Positions 13,230-24,839 of a DNA stretch of 64,000 bases are shown one piece after another. Every line of letters begins with the position of its first letter. Position 1 is the first letter of the stretch. The DNA comes from Nageia nagi (Eukaryota; Pinophyta): positions 209,126,001 to 209,190,000 of the forward strand of contig JBITNC010000001.1 of NCBI GenBank assembly GCA_050084985.1. Direction: 5' to 3'. The position numbers were made by a program, and so were the translations under genes. Under the pieces are notes generated by a model that worked only from the letters and a program-made list of their open reading frames with translations, had not been told where the DNA came from and did no database searches.

Positions 13230-13520
13230 GTCATAAGAGCATAAAATATATAAGCTAGTTCATCCATATGAAACATACAGAGGTCCATAGGAAAGAAGGT
13301 CACTAACCAATATGGACATGTCACCACTCATAAGGTATGCCCCATTGCTAGATAGGCATCCATAGCCCCAATGAGGATTAACCCCTTGATCCCACTACAA
13401 CCTTGCTCTACTACCATTCAGACGTCCATAGCCCCAATAGAGGATATTGTAATCACCCAAGAATCATTGATATGATGTAGTAATTTTTTTTATATAAAAC
13501 TATCAAATGATTCTTGCGTT
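13230..13520 (-). other. Conserved hairpin block of the Tat 3' region (A copy)
   Basis: Inverted arms CAAGAATCATT (13458-13468) and AATGATTCTTG (13506-13516) are perfect over 11 bp. Next to them, read on the minus strand, is ATCCTCTATTGGGGCTATGG, then GGTAGTAGAGCAAGGTTGTA, ending near TTTCATATGGATGAA. The same layout occurs in B (50830-51075) and F (24150-24480). Confidence 0.8.
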
Positions 13521-14413
13521 CGAGATGAAGTGAATAATAGGATGAACATGTAATACTTTTGATCAAAATCATGCTCTTGTAACACCTCATTCTTGACTAT
13601 TTTAAGATTATTTAAATGTGAAGATGTGTATGAGTCCATAATAACCTTAAGTGTATCATAGTCATGTTTGTTTATCATCCAAAGTTTCAAGAATTTCATG
13701 ATGAAGGTGGGTAAAGTCAATAAGAATATTAATTTCATAAACTATTTCTTTTACAATAAGTATTAATCATATTTGTAAAATGGTATGGAAGTGATCATGG
13801 ATAATGTATAGTATATATGCCTTGATGAATTGTTAGAATATAATCTGATACTCAAATATTCCAACATAATGGGGGATGAATATGAGGTGGAAGAAGAGTA
13901 AGGCATGGAAATGCAATAAACATATTATAACCTATTTCAAAATTGGATATGATCATTTTAGTTTTTAATCATATTTTGATGTTTGTGTGATTTCTAAATC
14001 ATGTTTTGATGATTTTTTTTATATGATGCAGGGCAACTACCCCAATGTGATCTATGTAGAACATGAGGAGATCAAAAGTAAGATGGGGGACGACTGCCCC
14101 AATGTGAACGATGTGAAGGAGATTGAATATCCTTATGCAAATAACACAATTCATCATTGTTTAATTGTGTGGAATGTATGTATGTATTTTGTAGATGATG
14201 TAAATTGTTATCTATCAATAAAGGTATATCTACTTCAAATCATCTATCATCCATCAAATCATGAAGGGCATGATTTAATTGGTGGCAATGTTTAGTATTA
14301 TGCCCCAAGTGATGATGATAAACATGATGTCCATACTTACTATATTTTATTAACTTAGGCTTTAGGTTTTATTTCATTATATGATCTACCACTCTCTTAG
14401 GTTATTTCAATGA

Positions 14414-15145
14414 TTACATTCCATCATTGTAATCATCTTTGGATTTTAATTTCCATCTCATATCTTTATGATTATGCCCTTGCCTAGAAAAGGTGGATGA
14501 TGATTTCCCCTTTGAATTTTGCATAGGAGGTTTCATTTTCGATGATTTTGTAATATTATAATGTGAGTATGGATTTTCATCTCTTTGTACACAATAGAGT
14601 ACTCCCTCATGAATATATTTTAGACAACCATGAAATGTAGATGGGATACATTCCATTTCTTGAATCCATGGTCTACCTAAAAGAATATTATATTATTCAG
14701 TGTTACCTTCAATGATATATAATGATGTTTGTATCGTATTACATCCAATGGTGATGGGTAACACTATCGACCCTATTGTTGAACATAAGGCATTATTAAA
14801 TGCTTTTATTTGTAATGATGGTAAAGAAATATGAGAGAAAGGAAGATTCAATTTGTGATATGCTGATGTAGATATGATATTGACATCTGACCCTTCGTCT
14901 ATTAATATCCTCTTAACAATTTTACCATTTACTTTACCGATGACATGGAGAGGTGGATCTAACCCTTGAGGTCCCTTGTTTGGTTGTCTCTCATGGTCAT
15001 AAAAAGAAATTATAGGCTGATGTATCAATGGAGGAACTTACATTTTGGATTTTTGATTATATGATATATCAATTTGTTTTTCTTGTATGTTTTGAGTTCC
15101 AGTATCAACTCCAACTATTCTTATAATAGGTTGATTACTTGGATT
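14414..15145 (-). pseudogene. A aspartic protease region
   Basis: Two open blocks in one frame. The first, 15028-14693 (111 codons), holds the protease with RILIDEGSDVNIIS near its middle and LPSLQIKAFNN after it. The second, 14656-14414, begins MECIPSTFHGCLKYIHEG. Both match B 44008-44560. The catalytic triplet is D-E-G rather than D-T/S-G, and E is at this position also in B and D, so it is probably the family state. Nonsense codons separate the blocks. The protein ends soon after; the long linker and RT of B and D are missing. Confidence 0.82.
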
Positions 15146-16678
15146 CTAGGTGGGTGTCACTTGACTGTAATTAGGTATAATAGATACTGTATTTACTTGA
15201 TATGAAGGAAGTGAGTCTTGATAATTTTTTAAATTTTGATCTGAAATAGAAGTATGGTCTTCAACTTCCAAGTTATTATTTTTGATTGAATTTTGAGTTC
15301 TATTTCTCAATGCTAGACAATTTTTCGTACTATGACCTCTTTGATGGTGATAATTACAATACTTATTTTTGTTATATTTTTCTTTCCTTATAATTTTTAT
15401 TTCACCATATTCAATTTTGACCTTCTCAATTATAACTACCTGAGCAATAACTTCTTCAAGAGTATTATGTTGTTGGATTTGTAATATAGTAGCTATAGGC
15501 TTTAAATAGTTTTGACTAAATAATTTAACTAACTCCTCGTGAGGTAAGGTATAGGGCATGCCATAGAGTATATCCATCCATCATGAAACAAAGTCAACAA
15601 TTGATTCATTCTGAGATTATTTTAGTTCTACAAGATCCATAATAGAAGATTCCTCTTTGATATAAATCCTAAAATGTTGTAAGAACAAGTCTGACAATTG
15701 AGGAAATGAATAAATACTATGTCATGGCAAATTATTATACCATTCTAGGGCTTGGGCTACAAGTTTTATGGGGAACAAATGTATCATCAAGACCTCATCA
15801 TTAGAAATTAGGTAATTTGAAAACTTAAACCACCTTAAATGTTCCTTAGGATCCTTATTTCCTATAAAAGGAATTATCTTAGGTATTTCAAAGTTGTGAG
15901 GTAATTTCTTCTTAGGGACACTTGGATGGATGGGTTCATTGAAAATATTGTCATATGTCAACTTCTTAAACCCTGATATGTTCATTTCCTTATTCATGAA
16001 ATCTTTCATGAAATCTTCTAATTCTTTATCTGTCCAACTACCTTGAGGATGTTTTTGGTATCTTCTATGATTGGTATTTATTTCTGACTTTAGGCTTGAA
16101 TTATAAGATTCATCATTAGAAGGAGATCTTGATAACAATGATGAAGATGATAATGATGGAAGATTAAAAGGTAAATGATGCCCTTGCATTAAATTTTTAA
16201 GAGTTGTAGATGGTTGTACTTTATTTTGTTGAGACTTCTCATGAAGTAACCAACTATCTTGAACTTCTTGTTTTACCTTATCAAAAATTTGTCATTGTTT
16301 GTCAAGGTCTTGCTTTTCTTTTTATTTGAGTTCTATATTCTTTTCTTTAATTTTGGCTCCCTCTTCTAATTTACTTTGAATGTCTTCATATCTTTTACTA
16401 AAGTTTATAGTTTCTTCACAATCTCTCTCTATGTGTTTTCTCTTTGCCTCCAACTCCACAAAAGAGGGTATCTCTCCTACCTTGAATTGTTTAGCTAAAG
16501 CTTTTCTACATTTTTCTTGAGGAGACATTTGTGAGGTTCTTACTGAATATAAGGTCATTCTAACAAAATCTTCCATACAATACCTAGCCCTATGAAGTGT
16601 TTTTTGATAGGTGGGGTCAGTTATCCTAGCTTGTGAAGAGGGGCTTTGAGGTTGATAATCTAAACTCTCAAGAGGCAA
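15146..16678 (-). pseudogene. gag: A gag core (single frame, several stops)
   Basis: Open blocks at 16678-16322, 16189-15722 and 15577-15146 share one frame, which is also the frame of the upstream extension and of the protease. Recognisable parts in order are FKVGEIPSFVELE with a charged coil, KELEDFMKDFMNKEMN, EPIHPSVPKKKLPHNFEIPK, DPKEHLRWFKF, ALEWYNNLP, MPYTLPHEELVKLFSQNY, and the zinc knuckle CNYHHQRGHSTKNC. The knuckle has the C-x2-H-x3-GH-x4-C form. All have counterparts in B gag. Five or six nonsense codons (TAA and TGA) break it, but there is no frameshift. Confidence 0.85.
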
Positions 16679-16720
16679 TTCTCTTTGTTGATTAGAGTAA
16701 GAGTCTTGATATCTCCATAT

Positions 16721-17947
16721 TTAGTAATTAAGAGGTGATGATAATTGCACCCAAGCTTGACTCTTTTGGTTTGCACAAGTTTTTACATCATGCTTTTGTC
16801 TTATCTCTTCTTGTCTCATTTCTTTGACAAACTCATTGAAGGTTTTATCATGTTGATCGTAAGAAGAACATGCTTGTTGTTGTTTGTGGGATTCCCTTTT
16901 CAAAATATTCTTAGCTTTTTCATCATAGAAAATATTCCTAAGTAATTTATTTGTTGTATGGCTATCTTCTTTATCACATTCCCAATTTTTCATCAAGCTA
17001 GTTTGATATTTTGAAGGTATTTTTAGTGGGTTCGAACAACATTCCTCCTCATAAAACTTTGTATCATTATCATGATGTGTTGTTTCCCCACATGGATGTT
17101 CATTCCTAAGCTCATGTGTGTTAGCTTTGGAAATTTTATTTTTATATTTTTCATTTCTTTGTGATTGAAATTCTTGAGATTCAATAATACAATCTATGGA
17201 TTTTTTAATTCTTATGTGAGGCTCTCCAATTTCTACTTGTGATGAGAATGAACAAGTTTCATCCCTGAACTCAAGAATATCATGAGATTCATGGGAATCA
17301 ATAGAAGGTATTGTAACCTCTAGAAGGGGAGGAGAATGAAATTGCAATTTTGAAGAATGCTCTAAAAGATCCTCAAGATTCATGTCAAACTCCTCTTCTT
17401 TAATATCATATTCATCCCAAGGTTGGGGTGAAGACATCAAGGTATCTAACTCTAGGAGGTCATATGATTTAGCATAGGAAGTTGCATCAAGGCCTTTGGC
17501 ATTAATATTCGATTCATCCCTCAGCAAATTAGATTCATTAGGTTTGATAGTATCGAAAGGAGATGCACAACAAGATTTTAATTTGATGAGATGTGTCGAT
17601 GAGTTTTCAATCTTTATGATGGGCTCATTATTTTCATTGTCAAACTCATCCCATGATGAGGGTGAAGGAATGGAAGAACTATACTCTAGCTCTTCATGGG
17701 ATCTAACAAGGCTTTCTACAGATTGAAGAAGAGGTATGGTACATTGTTCTATTTGTACTAAGTATGCTAAAAGCTTTTCAATGTCGATATAAAAATCACT
17801 CTTCATGATCTTTGAAGTAGAATAAGTATCTAAGGTTGACTTGGCAAGATGTGACCATAGTCTTTGTATTTTTGGTTTTACTTTGATAGAAAAAGGAACA
17901 TAATTTAAAAGTGCAACCAATACAAACCTCATAATGATAAAGTTCAA
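16721..17947 (-). CDS. A: 408-codon open N-terminal extension of gag, unknown domain
   Basis: This is the longest intact ORF in the window. It reads from ATG at 17947 to a TAA at 16721. After that single stop the same frame runs on into gag, so it was probably the N-terminal part of a longer Gag. I recognise no domain. The protein is acidic in its first 240 residues and rich in S, E, D and N, with a basic, glutamine-rich end. It has degenerate internal repeats. SHEELE (83-88), SYDLLE (161-166) and SHDILE (221-226) begin similar segments, and WDEFD (99-103) and WDEYD (177-181) occur at the same 78-residue spacing. B and D carry different sequence at this position. It could resemble the extra ORF upstream of gag known from Ogre elements, but I cannot show homology. 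Confidence 0.6.
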   Translation of the reverse strand: MNFIIMRFVLVALLNYVPFSIKVKPKIQRLWSHLAKSTLDTYSTSKIMKSDFYIDIEKLLAYLVQIEQCTIPLLQSVESLVRSHEELEYSSSIPSPSSWDEFDNENNEPIIKIENSSTHLIKLKSCCASPFDTIKPNESNLLRDESNINAKGLDATSYAKSYDLLELDTLMSSPQPWDEYDIKEEEFDMNLEDLLEHSSKLQFHSPPLLEVTIPSIDSHESHDILEFRDETCSFSSQVEIGEPHIRIKKSIDCIIESQEFQSQRNEKYKNKISKANTHELRNEHPCGETTHHDNDTKFYEEECCSNPLKIPSKYQTSLMKNWECDKEDSHTTNKLLRNIFYDEKAKNILKRESHKQQQACSSYDQHDKTFNEFVKEMRQEEIRQKHDVKTCANQKSQAWVQLSSPLNY

Positions 17948-19343
17948 AGGCCTTTATGAAATGCATTTAAATAAGTAAAATACATTTATGCATACTACCC
18001 TCCCAAACATTCATGTCCATTTACTTATCTTATCTTAATGTGATACAATCAAAAGTTTATTTTAAGTGGATCTTTGACCTTAATAAACCCTGTTGTTCTT
18101 TTTAATTATAATGTGATTCATTATCCAACCTCTTAATGATGTTCATTAATTCCTTCCAATGGTGTAAGTTTTATATGTGATGAATTTTCTCTTCTTACTA
18201 GTCACATATCTCTTCGACCTCCAATGGAGTGGTAAGAGTAGACTTAGTAAAAAGCCATTAAGTGTAGATAAATTAATTAAGTGAGGTTCAATTACTCCTC
18301 CAAGAGTCACATATCCCTTCAATCTCCAATGGAGTGGTAAGGGAAGACATCTTTAAGAGTGTTAATGTGAAGTATATTTCCAAATAAGATGTGAATAAAT
18401 TTTACCTCTTTCACTTAACTTATTTCTGATCACTTAGGATCGCTTGAAGTGTAAAAGTGAGAGCATACTTTGTTAAGTGAAAGTACTTAGTGTATTCAAA
18501 TCCATCCAATTCATTAACCTTTTAATATGATTTATACTAGCCAAAAACCTGATTTATTTCCTTAAGTTCATTCCAAATTAAGTGTGATTCATTTACTCCT
18601 TCCAATTATGGAAGTATTATGTGTAGTAAATTACCTCCTCTTACTAGTCACATATCCCTTTGACCTCCAATGGAGTGGTAAGGGTAGACTTGGTAAGAGG
18701 TCATTATGTGTGGATAAATTAACCAAATTAATGATAGTGTGAATGTGAAATAAAAAAATAATTAATTACTCCTTATTAGGTTTATTCTGGTCACCTTAGA
18801 TTGCACAAAGCGCAAAGGGAGAGCATAAGTAGACAAGATAAAAAGTATTAATGTGTACATACCCTTCACCCAAAACATGAAAATAAATACATAACATTTT
18901 ACATAAAGTAAATTAATAAAAAATACATTTAACCTTTTCTATCCATTCCTATATGCATTCTAGGCAAAGGAATCATAGTCAAAAGTATCCTTCTATTTTA
19001 ACAATATTATATATATATATATATATATATTTATTTATTTATTTTAGAAATAACAAAAAGGAGACAAGATTACCTAGAGTAAGAGTCTTCGGTGTTTAAA
19101 TAGAGATCGTTGGCATTTCTTTTGAGTCATCGGTGTCCGATTCCAATCGTTGGCATTCGTATAACAGACACTATGTTCGATCATTGATATTTTGTGAATT
19201 GTTGGCATTTCTACAACAAATTTCCTATAAAAAGCACAGATCACAAAATTTAAAGTTAGTATATGGAATAACTTGAATAAACCAAATAACAAAAAGGTAG
19301 AATTATTTTTAACATAAATAGAAACCTATCTATCAATGATGGA
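17948..19343 (-). other. Leader of A
   Basis: About 1.4 kb of non-coding sequence between primer site and coding frame. On the minus strand it carries imperfect repeats with the core TTACCACTCCATTGGAGGT..AAGGGATATGTGACT (18190-18360, 18640-18700) and CTCTCCCTTTGCGCTTTGTG. The same leader, with the same repeats, lies in B at 39700-40690, and a diverged form in D (20230-20720). Confidence 0.82.
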
Positions 19344-19364
19344 GGGGTCCTCCTTCTAGCACTA
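19344..19364 (-). other. Primer binding site of A
   Basis: On the minus strand TAGTGCTAGAAGGAGGACC begins three bases after the LTR end. The B site is TGGTGCTAGAAGGTGGGCC, with the same 3-base gap; the first G is A here. I do not assign the tRNA. Confidence 0.78.
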
Positions 19365-19367
19365 AAA

Positions 19368-20207
19368 TGTTACAGTGAAAATAGTGCTAGAATGTAGAAT
19401 AACATAAAATACAATTATTATTAGATTTTCACTGAACCTCAAATTATGTAAAATAGGTAGAAATATGGTAATTGTAAATTGATATTGATTTTTAGCTCAA
19501 AATACAATTTTCCCTTGGAAGGGACTTTTACAAATGACATTTGCCAAAATGAGAGTATTAGATCTTCATTGTTTTTGATTTGCTTGCTTCTCTCCTTGAT
19601 ATGGACAACCTGTAAATCCTACACACATGCAAAAGATAATAACATTAAAGCATCTATGTATGACATGTATTAAATTGAAGCTAGCATAAAATAATAAAAG
19701 GTATGAGCTCACAAGATTTTGGCAGCATTACCCTACTTCCAAAAATGGGCCCCTATTGCTTTGTATTGGCTTGTATTTATAGATTTTTGGGTGAGATTTT
19801 CCAAGGTTGGTAAGGGGAAGTGAAAAGCCATCGTAGGTCATAACTAACCCCCTCTATCCACATCATCTTGGAAGAATGAGACATTACAACTTTATTTTAT
19901 CATTTTTGGTTTATGTTTGACTATTACAGAGTCACTGACGATTACTAGGCGGATGTCAGCGATCATCTTAAAATGTCGGCAATTGTTTTGGGTCACTAGC
20001 GACTAGTTTTTAGTTTTTATAACAATATTAAAGTGACCACCAAATAGCCAATTTTTACTGAAAAAGGGTCATGTGACCACTCATTTTGCATGTACTCGAT
20101 GAGAGATATCCAATAATATGGTTTGTAAACCTATTCTATTATGTCACAAAGAGTTATGATTATTCCAATGTTTACTAGTTAAAAAGGGACATTTTTAGGT
20201 GTCTACA
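19368..20207 (-). repeat. 5' LTR of A
   Basis: 840 bp with intact TG...CA (plus strand TGTTACAG...TGTCTACA). It pairs with 8832-9671. In the first 185 bp I count about 15 differences between the two, so the insertion is not recent. Confidence 0.92.
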
Positions 20208-20212
20208 CTACC
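20208..20212. repeat. Right target site duplication of A (CTACC)
   Basis: Matches 8827-8831 exactly. Confidence 0.88.
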
Positions 20213-21256
20213 TTTGGAGAGGTAAAATGAGATAATTAAGAAACCATAAGTGAATTTAAATTACCTTAAGTGAGGTTCTTTAACTCCTCTTCAAGTAAAA
20301 ATACCTTAACCTTCTTTTGGAGTGGTAAGGCATACAAGAAGAGTTTTAATGTGAAGTAAATATCTTTATATGAGATTCTTTAACTCCTCTTCAAATTACT
20401 ATCCATTAACCTCCTTTTGGAGTGTTGAGGTGGACCATTGAAGAGTCTTAATGTGAAAGAGAAAAATACCTCCTAGTAAATTAACTAATTTAATGTGTTT
20501 GAATATACCTTAACCTAGATAAATTAACCTTATATTCATTCCCTTTTTAATGATAGTTAATTCCTCCTTCTAAGTGTGAAAGTAACTTAATGAAAATTTA
20601 TTATGAATTTTAGTGATAAAAAGTGAGAAAAAGAAAAAAGGGTTCATTTAACCCGTTACTATTGCACCCATTCTAATCACCTAAGATTGCATTTTGGTGG
20701 AAAGGGAGAGCATAAGTGTGTGTAATGGAAAGTATTAGGTGATTTTATTTGTCATTCTCAAAACTAACAAATATAGATAACATTTATTCAAATTATTTAC
20801 ATAAAGCAAAAATAATGCATATTATTTAAACATACATCTACTCTTCCTACATGCAATCTAAGCAAAGTAATCACAAACAAGGAGTTCTTTTCCATTTTTC
20901 ATTTTTAGTACCTAAATTATGCTTTCAATATTGATAAAAGTTAAAACATATACCTTCTATCTTAAGTTGTTTGCATTTTCATACTATTACATAGATTTGT
21001 GAGGGATCCAATATAGTCATTGGCATTTCAATCAAATCACTAGCATTTAAGTCAAGTCATTGGCATTCCACTAACAATCATTGGTGCTTGATATCAATCA
21101 TTGGTGATCATATAGATAGAAAACATAAAATATCAAACAAAAAATAGTATGAGATTAATGATGATTCCATAAACATAGTTAGACAAAAATGAACTATGAA
21201 AAGCAAGAAACACCCCTTGTACCTCATTTTTGATATAGCTTACATGTGAGGGACCT
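20213..21256 (-). other. D leader, part 2
   Basis: Non-coding leader of D between its primer site and the A insertion. It carries degenerate copies of the repeat seen in the A and B leaders (TTTAACTCCTCTTCAA, CTTTTGGAGTGGTAAGG, AAAGGGAGAGCATAAG). No ORF of note. Confidence 0.72.
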
Positions 21257-21269
21257 CTTTCTAACACAA
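21257..21269 (-). other. Primer binding site of D (decayed)
   Basis: On the minus strand TTGTGTTAGAAAGAGGTCCC follows the LTR after three bases. It corresponds to TGGTGCTAGAAGG of B with G to A/T type changes. Confidence 0.65.
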
Positions 21270-21272
21270 AAA

Positions 21273-22101
21273 TGTTTACCCAAAAAAAACCTACAAGCAT
21301 GCAAAATAAGATATGTTTCAACAAAAAAAAATCTTTATTGATCTTTGGTATAAACCTCAATTTTGATTACAAATTTGGCTCACATGGAGGACTTAAATAT
21401 AATAGATGATATCAGCCTCTTAGAGGCCTTCTATTTCATTGTCTATAGGCTCCAAGTGATGTTTATGAAACCTATAGAAAAAGAATAATAACATTGATTG
21501 CTTCCTTGTTGTTGGCTACTTGGCTCTACTTAGCTCAAATCAATTTATTTTTCCTATAAATCCTACACATACATGAACAAACAACATATCAAAACATACC
21601 TAATCATGCTATGAAATCAAAGTAAATAAACATAAATGAACACACATGTAATTAAAAATACTAAATGCAATATACTTAGAATTTTGGATGTAATTCAACA
21701 ACATAATGTTGAATTTAATCTTCTATTTCCTATCTATTTCTCCTTGGTGGGAGGTTTACTTTATAAATTTTTAAAGTGGCCAAGGTTACTATTTTGGAGG
21801 CAAGGATTAGATAAAAAATCTCATCCAGCCTTGTCATAGGTTCTATCCATATAGGGAAGGTAGAGGATCAAGGATGAATCATCCTTGATCCACTAGTTTG
21901 TTTCCCTAAAAGCCTTAATTTTTTTTATTTTTCTTTTTCTTTTTCTATTTGTAGGATCACTAGCAATTGCACATCAAGTGTTAGTGACCTTTTTGGATTG
22001 TTGAAGATTATACTAGGTTGCTAGCAATTAATAGGTTTTTAGCAAACTTTATTATTTCCTTAAATTTTTATTGAAAGAAGGTTCATTTTTAGATGTGTAT
22101 A
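21273..22101 (-). repeat. 5' LTR of D
   Basis: About 829 bp from TGTTTACC (plus strand, next to the primer site) to ATGTGTATA. The outer end resembles that of the A LTR (TTTTTAGGTGTCTACA against TTTTTAGATGTGTATA). Sequence inside is diverged from A except in places such as AAATCCTACACA. A weak TATA-like or polyA context is visible but nothing decisive. The outer boundary with F is inferred from the terminal motif. Confidence 0.7.
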
Positions 22102-23586
22102 AATTATATATAATTACAATTAATTATTTAATAATAGTTATTATGTGAATAATCCTTTAAATATGAAAGTGTAATTTGAATGAATAAGTCAATTTTTAAA
22201 CAAGAGGAAGCAAATCAAAATTATTAACCATAAACATTGTTCTAACACTATTAATAAAATGAGTTTTGGTACTTCTATATGGAATATCATTCCATACTTT
22301 TTGCCATGGACTTATCTATTACCATCAATTCTATCACCTCCCACTTCATTATATCCTACATACATACCATCCTTCTTGATACTTTGTGATGTACATACTA
22401 GAGTTTCAACTTCATCTATGAAACCTAAGAGAATCATTATGAAGTTTAATCCTAAACCATCACCACCACCACATGTTTCATATCCCATTCATTCCCAACC
22501 ATATATTTTGGGACATTGTCCCCCTCATATTTGATTGTGACCTCCTTACCATTACTTCTTAGATCATGGATGTTAGATTATTTGTAGGAAAACTATTTTC
22601 TAGAATCATTCAAAGATTATGAATCACCTTTGGTTATGATAAAACATAAGAAAATAATAAAAAATATTAAAAATAAAAATATTGTGAAGCTATAAAAATT
22701 GATAAAAATATGTGTTGTACATATGTATGTGTTGTGTATATATATTGCTTCATCTTTGCATTTTCATTTCCTTATTTCATGCAAGTAAAAGCTTTATATA
22801 TGTTGTGTCTCTAAAAAACTTTATGCAAAATCTAAAATTTGCATATAATATTGCAATTGGTTGATTGTGTTTTTTAACACTAGCATCATGAGTCATCCTC
22901 ATTATGCTTCTAAACCAACCAATCGAGGTATTTTCTATCCATATCAAATTCCACCCACTCTTTGGGAATTATCTTCTCTTTACATCCCATGTTCGCCATG
23001 CATATTTTTGAATAACCATGTACAAAGTTAGGTCTTGTCATTGGATGTATATGTAAACCACTTTTATGAGTTTTCTAAAGGTGTTCAACATAATATCTTA
23101 TCTATGATAGCATTATCAAGTCTATAGGTAGATATAATTGTACTTACATTATTTTGAAATGTTCCTTCTAGGTAATCCTATATATTGAGCATGGGCCATG
23201 TTGCAAAACTTGCATGATTTATGACATACCTGATGAATAATTTCTTCAAAATCACATCAACCTATTTTTTATACCATATTTCATATGAAGGATTATGGTT
23301 AATTCCCTTATCAATCCATTTATTTATAGACTTGTTAAATTTTATGGACCACCATCTTTACATCCTTAGTAATCTTTTGATGAACTCACCATTATCCATA
23401 TAATATTTGTAAATATTTTTTATTAGGACTCTATGTTTTCTATTTTTGTCACTCACCATGCCACACATTACATGGTTGACCATACTATATGTACTCATTA
23501 TCATTTCCATCCTATCTCTCATAATCATCTATCATGAATCCTCAGTTGATGTAGGATTCATTATATACAAGTTGAAAAGGATTAAA

Positions 23587-23617
<31 letters not shown>

Positions 23618-24149
23618 GATTCCAAAATCTCAAAAACTTCAAAAAATAAGATATTGCCAAAATCCAAAAAAATATAAAAATTACTAAATATTAAAAAATA
23701 TATGTACATATTTATCTATTATATGTATACACACTCAAAAAATTATTTTAAAAGTATCTTGGCTATTGTGTATGTTTCCCTATGTATCCATATGATATCA
23801 CTATGTTCATTTTATTTTTTTCCATTACTTCCATGTCACAAAACTATTAAATGTCAAACATGATGATTTTAGAAACTTTCCAAGTTGTATATATAGATTA
23901 CATATCCATCCACATATTGTTTATATATATAGCCATATGCATAAGTAAAGAAGTGATATTATGGATATAATATTTATATTCAATTTTATCAACATATCTT
24001 TGCAAATTTTTAAAAACTTAGAATGATAAATAAATACAACTATGATACATCTTTAGGATATTATAAACACACACATATTCATATTTAAAATCTTGAAATA
24101 ATAAAAAACTAGATGTTTCTTGAGCATAATTTTGAGTGTTTATTCTCTT
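22102..24149 (+). other. F 3' region with degraded coding-like stretches
   Basis: Two coding-like blocks, 22259-22534 (proline- and serine-rich, ending GHCPPHI) and 22880-23400 (begins SHPHYASKPTNRG), do not resemble any domain I know. By position they correspond to the extra ORF of B (49165-50376), but I see no convincing sequence match. A run of AAAATC-type repeats near 23610-23700 recalls B 50350-50490. Confidence 0.45.
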
Positions 24150-24480
24150 ATTACTTTGTTTCATCCTGAACCCAAGAGCTAAGATAGAGGAAAAGAGAAT
24201 AGGAAGAAAAATATACATATAGATAGAAAAAGATTCAAAAAAAGATTAAGAAAAAGAAGAAAAATAAAATAAAAAGGAAGAGTAGAATTATTGGGTTATT
24301 ACAGTATCCTCTATTGGGCCTATGAATGCCTAACTGGTAATAGAGAAAGGCTATAATGGGATCTAGGGGTTAGTCTTCATCAGGGCTATGGATATCCATC
24401 TAGTAGTGAAGTATACTTTAAAAAGTGGCAACATGTCCATTCTCTATGATGGAGCTATGTATATTTCATATGGATGAATA
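24150..24480 (+). other. Conserved hairpin block of the Tat 3' region (F copy)
   Basis: Contains TTTCATCCTGAACCCAAGAG, a purine-rich loop, then ATTATTGGGTTATTACAGTA, TCCTCTATTGGGCCTATGAA, GGTAATAGAGAAAGGCTATA and TTTCATATGGATGAATAAAC. The arms are eroded compared with B and A (AACCCAA/TTGGGTT remain). Confidence 0.75.
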
Positions 24481-24839
24481 AACTTACATATTGTATGCTC
24501 TTAAAACATTAAGTCAATGAGCATCAAGAGAAGTAAATGAACATCATTGCATACATAAGAGTTCATAATTAACTTATGTGTATTATAACTTTATTTTTAT
24601 ATCATCCCTAGCAGATAAAATTGAAATAAAAGATTTTTTGATGAAATTAATAGAATGTATAATTTATTACACTTCTTTATTTTATTATCCATTCATTCCA
24701 CCTAACAATATATACATTATTATTGTAAACCTAATGAGTTATTAGTATGTTATGTTTGATACCCATATAGTTATGTTATTAATACATTTATCCATATTCA
24801 TGAGTGTTAAAATTCATAACTTCATACACACATACATCC

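Larger units (their letters stand above)
9686..14413 (-). other. Non-coding 3' region of A
   Basis: This 4.7 kb lies between the protease end and the polypurine tract. No RT, RNase H, integrase or PMD sequence is visible on either strand. It holds a two-copy tandem repeat (10313-10600), a threefold repeat (12400-12840) and a hairpin-bearing block (13230-13520); the last two are shared with B and F. The part near the polypurine tract (about 9890-10090) also matches B 53400-53600. Scattered small ORFs on both strands (11400-11624, 13490-13738, 13987-14295) have no recognisable domain. Confidence 0.75.
8832..20207 (-). mobile_element. A: non-autonomous Tat-type element with gag and protease only
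   Basis: Two LTRs of exactly 840 bp bracket an 11.4-kb element that lies in the D leader with target duplication CTACC. On the minus strand the order is LTR, primer site, 1.4-kb leader, a single reading frame for an N-terminal extension, gag and protease (17947-14414), then 4.7 kb of non-coding 3' region, polypurine tract and LTR. RT, both RNase H domains and integrase are absent. The reading frame ends shortly after the protease and the next sequence is the shared Tat 3' region. A must have moved with enzymes supplied by a relative such as B or D. Confidence 0.9.
2060..22101 (-). mobile_element. D: Ty3/gypsy Tat-type element, 5' two thirds, interrupted by A
   Basis: On the minus strand the order is LTR (21273-22101), primer site, leader (21256-20213 and 8831-about 8043), gag, protease and RT-RNase H. 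Pol is then cut by E1 at 2060. The remaining pol and 3' LTR should lie beyond E1, outside the window. A (8832-20207) lies inside the D leader. The domain order and the gag, protease and RT sequences are close to those of B. D is heavily decayed, with frameshifts between gag and protease and between the protease linker and RT, so it is older than both A and E1. D itself lies in F. Confidence 0.85.

Noticed and set aside
16745-16945. Plus-strand ORFs at 16745-16945 and 17496-17726
   Set aside because: They are shadows of the 408-codon minus-strand frame of A.
22259-22534. Host gene in the F region
   Set aside because: Proline- and serine-rich piece with no start context, splice structure or domain; position suggests element sequence.
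22880-23400. Homologue of the duplicated-domain ORF of B in F
   Set aside because: The position is right but I could not find the W-G-V or W-P-x3-P-K-I motifs in any frame.
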